Below, in pieces: positions 58,484 to 64,000 of a DNA stretch of 64,000 bases. Made by a program: the position numbers and the translations under genes. The notes beneath the pieces are model-generated. The model was given only the letters and a program-made list of their open reading frames with translations, was not told the origin of the DNA and searched no databases. The stretch is taken from contig NZ_JARRIR010000004.1 in assembly GCF_029601685.1 (NCBI RefSeq), forward strand, positions 372,001 to 436,000, in the 5' to 3' direction. Position 1 is the first letter of the stretch, and the number at the start of each line of letters is the position of its first letter. This DNA is from Metarhizobium sp017305935. Its GTDB lineage: Bacteria; Pseudomonadota; Alphaproteobacteria; Rhizobiales; Rhizobiaceae.

Positions 58484-60513
58484 ACGGACAGAAGCTGCCG
58501 GAAGGCGGCGTCCTTTACGATGAAAACGAGGACGACGAAGACGAGATCGTAGAGGGCGGCGGCGATGCCGGCCGCGATTTGCCCTCCGCTATCGACTGGA
58601 ACGAAGGCTGGAAGAACGAGACCGGCCTCAAGGGCCAGGATCTGATCGGCGAATTCGTCAAGCGCCTGCCCAACAGTCCCGGCGTCTACCGCATGTTCAA
58701 CGAGGCGGGTGACGTGCTCTATGTCGGCAAGGCCCGCAGCCTGAAGAAGCGCGTCGGCAACTACGCGCAGGGGCGCGTGCATTCCAATCGCATCGCCCGT
58801 ATGGTGCGCGAGACGGCGAACATGGAATTCGTCACCACCCGCACCGAGGTCGAGGCGCTGCTGCTCGAGGCCAACCTCATCAAGCGGTTGCGACCGCGCT
58901 TCAATGTGCTGCTGCGCGACGACAAGTCGTTTCCCTATATCCTGATCACCGGCGACCACCGGGCGCCCGCCATCTTCAAGCATCGCGGCGCGCGCGCGCG
59001 CAAGGGCGATTATTTCGGCCCCTTCGCCTCGGCCAGCGCCGTCGGGCGCACCATCAATTCGCTGCAGCGCGCTTTTCTCATCCGCACCTGTACCGACAGC
59101 GCCTTCGAGACCCGCACCCGCCCCTGTCTGCTCTACCAGATCAAGCGCTGTTCCGGGCCCTGCACCCATGAGGTCAGCGACGCCGCCTATGCCGAACTGG
59201 TGACCGAGGCCAAGGATTTCCTCTCCGGCAAGAGCCAGAACGTCAAGGCGGCCATGGCGAGCGCGATGGGCCAGGCTGCCGAGGAACTGGATTTCGAACG
59301 CGCTGCCATCTATCGCGACCGCCTGGCGGCGCTCTCGCATGTGCAGAGCCACCAAGGCATCAATCCGGCCAGCGTCGAGGAGGCGGATGTCTTCGCCATC
59401 CATCACGAGGGCGGTGTCTCCTGCATCCAGGTGTTCTTCTTCCGCACCGGGCAGAACTGGGGCAACCGCGCCTATTTCCCCAGAGCCGATCCGTCGCTCT
59501 CCAGCGCCGAGGTGTTGAGCGCCTTCCTGGCGCAGTTTTATGACGACAAGCCGGTGCCGCGCCATATTCTCCTGTCCGAGACGGTCGAGGAATTGGAACT
59601 GCTGACCGCCGCCTTCACCGAGAAGGCCGGCCACAAGGTTCAGGTGCTGGTGCCGCAACGCGGCGACAAGAAGGACGTGGTCGACCATGTGCTCGCCAAT
59701 GCCCGCGAGGCGCATGGTCGCAAGCTGGCCGAAACCTCGTCGCAGGCGCGGCTGCTGCAGGGTTTTGCCGAAACCTTCGCCCTGCCCTTTACGCCGCGCC
59801 GCATCGAGATCTACGACAACTCGCATATCATGGGCACAAACGCGGTCGGCGGCATGGTGGTGGCGGGGCCGGAAGGCTTCGTGAAGAACCAGTATCGAAA
59901 ATTCAATATCAAATCGACCGACATCACCCCCGGCGACGATTTCGGCATGATGCGCGAGGTGATGACCCGCCGCTTCAGCCGGCTGATCAAGGAGGAAGGC
60001 ATTCCGGATCGCTCGGCGCCGGTCGCCCCGGAAGATCTGGCCGATGCGCCCTTCCCCGCCTGGCCCGACGTCATCCTCATCGACGGCGGCCAGGGCCAGA
60101 TGACGGCGGTGCGCGCCATCCTATCCGAACTCGGCATCACCGATAGCGTCGTCGCCATCGGCGTCGCCAAGGGCGCCGACCGCGAGGCCGGGCGCGAGCG
60201 TTTCTTCCCGCCGGGCCGCGATGGCTTCACCCTGCCGCCGCGCGATCCCGTGCTCTATTTCATCCAGCGGATGCGCGACGAGGCGCACCGCTTCGCCATC
60301 GGCTCGCACCGGGCGCGGCGCAAGAAGGAAATGGTGAAGAACCCGCTGGACGAGATCGCCGGCATCGGCCCGACCCGCAAGCGGGCGCTGCTGCAGCATT
60401 TCGGCACCGCCAAGGCGGTCTCGCGCGCCGGGATTTCCGACCTGATGGCGGTGGAAGGCATTTCAGAGGCGGTCGCGAAACTGGTCTACGATCATTTTCA
60501 TGATACGGCCTGA
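58480..60513 (+). CDS. uvrC: Excinuclease ABC subunit C
   Basis: Dual-incision endonuclease subunit of nucleotide excision repair, 677 residues. An acidic N-terminal extension (EDDEDEIVEGGGDAG) precedes the GIY-YIG domain (LPNSPGVYRMFNEAGDVLYVGKARSLKKRV, about 60-140). The UVR motif (UvrB-binding) lies at about 249-284, then the RNase H-like domain with EIYDNSHIMGTNAVGGMVV (Asp nuclease region) and VILIDGGQGQM. The C-terminal helix-hairpin-helix pair spans about 615-677 (IAGIGPTRKRALLQHFGTAKAV, VEGISEAVAKLVYDHF). The ATGA overlap with the SDR implies coupling. Confidence 0.96.
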   Translation: MNGQKLPEGGVLYDENEDDEDEIVEGGGDAGRDLPSAIDWNEGWKNETGLKGQDLIGEFVKRLPNSPGVYRMFNEAGDVLYVGKARSLKKRVGNYAQGRVHSNRIARMVRETANMEFVTTRTEVEALLLEANLIKRLRPRFNVLLRDDKSFPYILITGDHRAPAIFKHRGARARKGDYFGPFASASAVGRTINSLQRAFLIRTCTDSAFETRTRPCLLYQIKRCSGPCTHEVSDAAYAELVTEAKDFLSGKSQNVKAAMASAMGQAAEELDFERAAIYRDRLAALSHVQSHQGINPASVEEADVFAIHHEGGVSCIQVFFFRTGQNWGNRAYFPRADPSLSSAEVLSAFLAQFYDDKPVPRHILLSETVEELELLTAAFTEKAGHKVQVLVPQRGDKKDVVDHVLANAREAHGRKLAETSSQARLLQGFAETFALPFTPRRIEIYDNSHIMGTNAVGGMVVAGPEGFVKNQYRKFNIKSTDITPGDDFGMMREVMTRRFSRLIKEEGIPDRSAPVAPEDLADAPFPAWPDVILIDGGQGQMTAVRAILSELGITDSVVAIGVAKGADREAGRERFFPPGRDGFTLPPRDPVLYFIQRMRDEAHRFAIGSHRARRKKEMVKNPLDEIAGIGPTRKRALLQHFGTAKAVSRAGISDLMAVEGISEAVAKLVYDHFHDTA

Positions 60514-60616
60514 CGCATGTCGCGCAAAAGTGTGCAGCGGTTTTGCGAGAACGACATGCGAAAAAAAGACCCTAAAGCGCAAGGAGCGCATCTGAAAGAT
60601 CGCGACGCGCTTTAGG
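60514..60616. repeat. RIME1-like intergenic mosaic element
   Basis: A 103-bp element of two large palindromes. First: CGCATGTCG and CGACATGCG arms, with an inner CGCAAAA/TTTTGCG pair around GTGTGCAGCGG (60514-60560). Second: CCTAAAGCGC and GCGCTTTAGG arms at 60571-60580 and 60607-60616. Organisation and core sequence match the Rhizobium-specific RIME1 repeat family as I remember it. It begins at the uvrC stop and may also terminate or stabilise that mRNA. Confidence 0.8.
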
Positions 60617-60806
60617 CGCAAACGGGAATCGATTGAAGGCATTGCGCCCTCTTCTTAACGTATCGCACGGACCTTTTCACGCGATACGGGAAAGTGATCG
60701 GATTTGCCGCAAAATGCGCACAAACGGCGTGGATTGCGAGGTTTGACAATTGACGGGCTCGATCCGAGACCGTCAATTACCGGCAGGAATTCAAAGGCAG
60801 GACGAC

Positions 60807-61394
60807 ATGGCTTCGCGTGCGTACAACATCCCGAACATTCTCACCTATGGGCGCATTCTCTGCGTGCCGCTCATCGTGGTCTGCTTCTTTGTGGAAGGCC
60901 GCCTGCAAAGCTCCGATTTCGCCCGTTGGGCCGCTGTCTGGATCTTCGTCATCGCCTCGGTGACGGATTTCTTCGACGGCTATCTGGCGCGCATCTGGAA
61001 CCAGACCTCGAATATCGGGCGCATGCTCGATCCGATCGCCGACAAGCTGCTGATCGCCTCCATCCTGCTGCTGGTGGCCGCCGACGGCACCATCGCCGGC
61101 TGGTCGCTCTGGGCGGCGATCATCATCCTGTGCCGCGAGATCCTCGTTTCGGGCCTGCGCGAATACCTGGCCGAGCTGAAGGTCAGCGTGCCGGTGACGC
61201 GCATCGCCAAGTGGAAGACGACGGTGCAGATGGTCGCCATCGCCTTCCTGCTGGCCGGCCCCGCCGGCGACAAGGTTCTGCCCTACACCACCGAAATGGG
61301 CATCGGCCTTTTGTGGATCGCGGCGCTGCTGACCATGTATACCGGCTATGATTATTTCCGCGCCGGCGCCAAGCACATCATCGACGAGGAATGA
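60807..61394 (+). CDS. pgsA: CDP-diacylglycerol-glycerol-3-phosphate 3-phosphatidyltransferase
   Basis: Inner-membrane enzyme making phosphatidylglycerol-phosphate, committed step of phosphatidylglycerol/cardiolipin synthesis; 195 residues. CDP-alcohol phosphotransferase motif DGYLARIWNQTSNIGRMLDP (D-G-x2-A-R-x8-G-x3-D plus the next Asp after 3) is intact, and about six hydrophobic helices follow. ATG 60807 fits family N-terminus SRAYNIPNILTYGRI. Separated from uvrC by 293 bp containing the RIME1-like element, so it is independently transcribed; moaD lies 1 bp downstream. Confidence 0.95.
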   Translation: MASRAYNIPNILTYGRILCVPLIVVCFFVEGRLQSSDFARWAAVWIFVIASVTDFFDGYLARIWNQTSNIGRMLDPIADKLLIASILLLVAADGTIAGWSLWAAIIILCREILVSGLREYLAELKVSVPVTRIAKWKTTVQMVAIAFLLAGPAGDKVLPYTTEMGIGLLWIAALLTMYTGYDYFRAGAKHIIDEE

Positions 61395-61395
61395 G

Positions 61396-61650
61396 ATGAC
61401 GCGGCTCGTCTATTTCGCCTGGGTGCGGGAGCGGATCGGCAAGGCCGAGGAGGACATCGTCCTGCCTGCCAACGTGCGCACCGTTTCCGATCTGCTCAGC
61501 CACCTGACCTCGCTCGGCGAGGAATACGAGGCGGCGCTGCAGTTTCCCGAGGTCATCCGCGTCGCCATCGACCAGGAACATGTCGAGCATGACGAGCCGA
61601 TTGCCGGCGCGTGCGAGATCGGCCTGTTCCCGCCGATGACCGGCGGCTGA
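61396..61650 (+). CDS. moaD: Molybdopterin synthase small subunit
   Basis: Ubiquitin-like sulfur carrier, 84 residues, with the required C-terminal Gly-Gly (FPPMTGG) that is thiocarboxylated. Beta-grasp core: LVYFAWVRERIGKAEEDIVLP, VSDLLSHL and VIRVAIDQEHVEHDEPI. The ATG lies 1 bp after the pgsA stop, with GAGGA before it inside pgsA. Supplies sulfur to MoaE for molybdopterin. Confidence 0.95.
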   Translation: MTRLVYFAWVRERIGKAEEDIVLPANVRTVSDLLSHLTSLGEEYEAALQFPEVIRVAIDQEHVEHDEPIAGACEIGLFPPMTGG

Positions 61651-61654
61651 AACC

Positions 61655-62119
61655 GTGTCCGCCGCCCCGGTCACCATCCGCGTTCAGGCGGAGGATTTCG
61701 ATCTCCAAAGAGAGATCGACCTGCTGACCGCAGGGCGTGGCGAGATCGGCGCGGTCGTCACTTTCAGCGGCCTGTGCCGCGACGAAGGCGGGCGGCTGGA
61801 AGCGCTGGAACTCGAGCATTATCCCGGCATGGCCGAGGCGGAAATGACCCGCATCGCGCAAGCCGCTGTCGAGCGTTTCTCCCTGAAAGGCATCACCGCC
61901 ATCCACCGCTACGGCCGCATCGGCGTCGGCGAAAACATCGTGCTGGTCATCGCCACCGCCTCGCACCGCCAGGCCGCCTTCGACGGCGCCAATTTCATGA
62001 TGGATTTTCTGAAGACCGCCGCCCCCTTCTGGAAGAAGGAACACGGGGCCAGCGGCCAGGCCGGCGACTGGATCGCCGCCCGCGATGCCGACGATGCGGC
62101 ACGCGACAAGTGGAAATGA
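61655..62119 (+). CDS. moaE: Molybdopterin synthase catalytic subunit
   Basis: Large subunit of molybdopterin synthase, 154 residues, starting at GTG 61655. Motifs: GAVVTFSGLCRDEG, LELEHYPGMAEAEM, IHRYGRIGVGENIVLVI and HRQAAFDGANFMMDFLKTAAPFWKKE, the last holding the active-site lysines. Begins 4 bp after moaD; the pair makes the cofactor used by the molybdenum oxidoreductase at 52-54 kb. Its stop abuts the convergent permease stop with no gap. Confidence 0.95.
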   Translation: MSAAPVTIRVQAEDFDLQREIDLLTAGRGEIGAVVTFSGLCRDEGGRLEALELEHYPGMAEAEMTRIAQAAVERFSLKGITAIHRYGRIGVGENIVLVIATASHRQAAFDGANFMMDFLKTAAPFWKKEHGASGQAGDWIAARDADDAARDKWK

Positions 62120-63016
62120 CTAAGGCACGACTTTCTCCCGCCGGGTCATGACCACGATCACCACCAGCAGCGAAAACAGGAAGAGGTCGCGCCAGACGAT
62201 AGGCGCGAAGGAGCTCCAGACGGTTTCGGTCAAGCCCAGCAGCGCCGCCCCCAGCGCCGAGCGCAGGGGATCACTGACGCCGCCGATGGAGGCGATCATC
62301 ACCACCTTGAGGCTGAAGATCAGGCCGGCGCCGAAATCCATGGTGCCGTAATAGGACGTCGCCATAAGCCCGGCGACCGCTGCGATCATCGCCGCCGCGA
62401 GATAGGCGACGAGGAAGACGCTGTTTGCATCGACGCCGCAGAATTCGGCGGCGCGGGCATCGTCCGCCACCGCCCGCCAGACCCGCCCGGCGCGGGTGCG
62501 CGCCAGCACCAGCGTGCCGAGCGCGATCAGGCCGATCATGACCGCGACATTGACGAGCTGGATCGCCGTCAGCGTCACCGCAATGCCGCCGACATGCCAG
62601 AGCGCCATCGTCTGATTGAGGAAAGGCGGCAGCCACAGGCTGCGGGTGTCCGAGGCCAGCCGCGCCGTTTCCATCAGCACGATCAGGCAGCCGAGCCCAG
62701 CGACGATTACCGTATTGGGAGCCGAAAAGGCGAAGCGCGCCATGATCCCGCGCCCGATGACGGCGGCGGCGAGCGCGCTGTATGCCAGCGCCGCGACGAT
62801 CCCGAAGCCCAGCGCCGCCGGCAGTACCAGCCACAGCCGGTTCCAGCCGACATCGACGAACAGCACATACATCTGCCCGGAAAAGGCAAACAGCGCGCCA
62901 TAGGTCAGGTCCGCCCGCTTGGTCACCGCAAAGGCAATCGCATAGCCGAAGGCCAGCAGCGCATAAAGCGCCGCCAGCGGCAGGGCATTGGCGATCTGTT
63001 GCGACAGATAGAGCAT
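62120..63016 (-). CDS. LivH-type branched-chain amino-acid ABC permease (orphan)
   Basis: Inner-membrane permease of 298 residues with about eight helices, BPD_transp_2 family (LivH/LivM): LPLAALYALLAFGYAIAFAVTKRADLTYGALFAFSGQMYVLF, then the EAA-like cytoplasmic loop RTRAGRVWRAVADDARAAEFCGVDANSVFLVAYLAAAMIAAVAGLM. No ATPase, LivM, LivF or binding-protein gene is adjacent, so partners must be elsewhere in the genome or lost. ATG 63016 chosen since the open frame's eight extra residues lack support. It diverges from a CGNR protein across 65 bp that hold a 13-bp inverted repeat. Confidence 0.87.
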   Translation of the reverse strand: MLYLSQQIANALPLAALYALLAFGYAIAFAVTKRADLTYGALFAFSGQMYVLFVDVGWNRLWLVLPAALGFGIVAALAYSALAAAVIGRGIMARFAFSAPNTVIVAGLGCLIVLMETARLASDTRSLWLPPFLNQTMALWHVGGIAVTLTAIQLVNVAVMIGLIALGTLVLARTRAGRVWRAVADDARAAEFCGVDANSVFLVAYLAAAMIAAVAGLMATSYYGTMDFGAGLIFSLKVVMIASIGGVSDPLRSALGAALLGLTETVWSSFAPIVWRDLFLFSLLVVIVVMTRREKVVP

Positions 63017-63042
63017 GAAGCGGCCTTTCTTCCGCCTCAAGA

Positions 63043-63072
63043 ATAACTGGTAAAATTCCTTTTGCCAGTTAT
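63043..63072. promoter_or_regulatory. Near-perfect inverted repeat in the permease/CGNR divergent promoter
   Basis: ATAACTGGTAAAA and TTTTGCCAGTTAT around a TTCC spacer: 13-bp arms with one mismatch. It occupies almost half the 65-bp gap, so it should cover promoters on both sides. Strong operator candidate; the adjacent CGNR protein is the natural suspect for binding. Confidence 0.65.
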
Positions 63073-63075
63073 AAT
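63070..63075 (+). promoter_or_regulatory. -10 element suggesting leaderless CGNR mRNA
   Basis: TATAAT exactly matches the sigma70 -10 consensus and its last base lies 6 bp before the A of the CGNR ATG (63082). Transcription would begin at or next to that A, giving no leader; there is no Shine-Dalgarno sequence. It overlaps the right arm of the inverted repeat. Confidence 0.45.
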
Positions 63076-63081
63076 TTGTCC

Positions 63082-63633
63082 ATGAGTTTTGCCTGGACCC
63101 CGCATCGTTTTTCCGGTGGCGCTTTGGCGCTGGATGTCGCCAACAGCGTCGTGCTGCGCTTCGACCCGGCGCGGCGTATCGACCGTTTTGCCCTGCGCGA
63201 ACATCTGGACGCCTTTCCGCAGGCGGCGGCGCGCCTCAGCAGCGAGCCCGGGCTACCGGCGGCGATGACGCCGCCGGGCCATGCGAACGAAGCGGATTTC
63301 CTGGCCTTGCGCGATGCCATCGACCGCTATTTTCGCACCCGGGTCGAGGGAGATGACAGCCGCGCCTTGCTGGCCGATTTGCTCGCCTCGGCGGCGGCCT
63401 GCCTGCGGGGGGCGGCATCGGAGGACGACCTCGGGGCACAGACGGCGCGTTCGGCGCTGCGGCTCGTCGCTCTGCCCGATGACGGGCGCATGAAGATCTG
63501 CGGCAATTGCGGCTGGCTGTTCCTGGATCGCAGCAAGAATAAAAGCCGCGCCTGGTGCGACATGGCCGTCTGCGGCAATCGCGTCAAGGCCAGCCGCCAT
63601 TACCGGCGCAAGACGAAAGGAGCCGATGCATGA
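63082..63633 (+). CDS. CGNR zinc-finger protein with ABATE-type domain
   Basis: Protein of 183 residues. N-terminal ABATE-type region (RFSGGALALDVANSVVL at residues 10-27) with a helical middle; C-terminal CGNR zinc finger CGNCGWLFLDRSKNKSRAWC, followed by DMAVCGNRVKASRHYRR. Four Cys bind zinc, and the basic RVKASRHYRRK tail suits DNA contact. The family is a suspected transcription regulator group with few studied members. Start ATG 63082; a TTG two codons earlier is open. It overlaps the next gene by four bases and diverges from the permease, so local autoregulation is likely. Confidence 0.85.
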   Translation: MSFAWTPHRFSGGALALDVANSVVLRFDPARRIDRFALREHLDAFPQAAARLSSEPGLPAAMTPPGHANEADFLALRDAIDRYFRTRVEGDDSRALLADLLASAAACLRGAASEDDLGAQTARSALRLVALPDDGRMKICGNCGWLFLDRSKNKSRAWCDMAVCGNRVKASRHYRRKTKGADA

Positions 63634-64000
63634 AACGCCTTCTGCTTGCCGCCCCCCTTCTGGCGTCGGCCCTCATGCTTTGCGCCTGCCAGCGCGAGGC
63701 CAAGGACGGCATCACCGAAATCTCGGGAAAGATGTTCGTCTTCAATTATCGCATCGCCACCGCCACCTATATGCTGACGCTGGCGCGCAAGGCGCCGCTG
63801 CCGGAAAACGGCAGCGTCGAGACCGAATACGAGAACCCGGCCGGCGGCGCGCCGATCGTCGAGGTCTCGAAAATCTATCCCTTCTGGGAAAAGATCGTGC
63901 TGGAAAGCCCGCCGGTGCATTGCGTGGTCAAGGACAAGCGCTACGGCGTCAAGATCCGCATCCTCGATGCCGACCACAAGCTGCTGCAATCGCTGGAAAC
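63630..64000 (+). CDS. Lipoprotein of unknown function (3' end outside window)
   Basis: First 123 residues of a protein whose end lies beyond the window. ATG is within an ATGA overlap with the CGNR stop. The signal peptide has lipobox LCAC, Cys20, and the rest is a soluble beta-rich domain (FVFNYRIATATYMLTLARK, VETEYENPAGG, VSKIYPFWEKIVLESPP, KDKRYGVKIRILD). This suggests a periplasmic or outer-membrane-anchored lipoprotein. No family recognised. Co-expression with the CGNR protein is expected from the overlap. Confidence 0.75.
   Translation, partial: MKRLLLAAPLLASALMLCACQREAKDGITEISGKMFVFNYRIATATYMLTLARKAPLPENGSVETEYENPAGGAPIVEVSKIYPFWEKIVLESPPVHCVVKDKRYGVKIRILDADHKLLQSLE

Noticed and set aside
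60617..60806. Molybdenum-cofactor riboswitch upstream of pgsA-moaD-moaE
   Set aside because: Sequence after the repeat has no recognisable Moco aptamer, and moaD is 1 bp behind pgsA, not the first gene.

Overview
The window is a high-GC alphaproteobacterial chromosome segment, almost certainly from the Rhizobiaceae (Rhizobium/Agrobacterium/Sinorhizobium relatives). I infer this from the gene orders yceD-plsX-fabH-ihfA-merR, glyA-nrdR-ribD-ribE-ribH-nusB, the LdtR regulator beside an L,D-transpeptidase, HdaA next to ppk-ppx, RopB/Omp25-type surface proteins and a RIME1-like palindromic repeat. No prophage, integrase, transposase or CRISPR array is visible. Most of the window is vertically inherited housekeeping DNA.

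Layout. 1-8.7 kb: a surface-polysaccharide locus. A Wzc/GumC-type chain-length protein reads leftward. Divergent from it, a six-gene, tightly packed rightward operon encodes a Wza-like lipoprotein, a GT4 glycosyltransferase, an initiating sugar-phosphate transferase, a Wzy-like polymerase, a second GT4 and a small HTH protein. 8.7-10.3 kb: tRNA-Pro(GGG), small proteins and an outer-membrane beta-barrel. 10.3-14.8 kb (leftward): cytochrome chaperone, yceD, plsX, fabH, ihfA and a MerR regulator. 15-19.1 kb: bamE, the proton-pumping pyrophosphatase and an MFS exporter. 19.3-23.9 kb (leftward): glyA-nrdR-ribD-ribE-ribH-nusB. 24-26.8 kb: L,D-transpeptidase, its MarR-type regulator LdtR and a small membrane protein. 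26.9-30.4 kb (rightward): hemB, an RDD membrane protein, bpt/ate and a DMT transporter. 30.5-36.1 kb: parC, a secreted protein of unknown function and aspS. 36.3-41.5 kb: MFS, multicopper oxidase, rnd and a membrane-linked class III nucleotide cyclase. 41.6-48.6 kb: a phosphorus-related neighbourhood with a secreted phytase-like esterase facing ppx-ppk, then hdaA and an AI-2E/PerM permease; a strong Pho-box-like repeat precedes ppk. 48.9-50.6 kb: purMN. 50.7-56.6 kb: an omptin-type outer-membrane protease, NudK-like hydrolase, molybdopterin oxidoreductase, rlmJ, RNase T2 and a GST. 56.7-62.1 kb: RopB/Omp25 barrel, pteridine-reductase-like SDR, uvrC, a RIME1-like repeat, pgsA, moaD and moaE. 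62.1-64 kb: an orphan LivH-type permease divergent from a CGNR zinc-finger protein and a lipoprotein that runs off the end.

The candidates for something less described are: (i) the CGNR/permease divergon, with a near-perfect 13-bp inverted repeat and an apparently leaderless CGNR start; (ii) the polysaccharide operon, whose chain-length protein has a degenerate kinase domain and whose last gene is a translationally coupled HTH protein; (iii) a complete omptin in a rhizobial chromosome; (iv) a proline-rich 51-residue microprotein. Functional statements rest on motif reading of the translations; no database search was possible.
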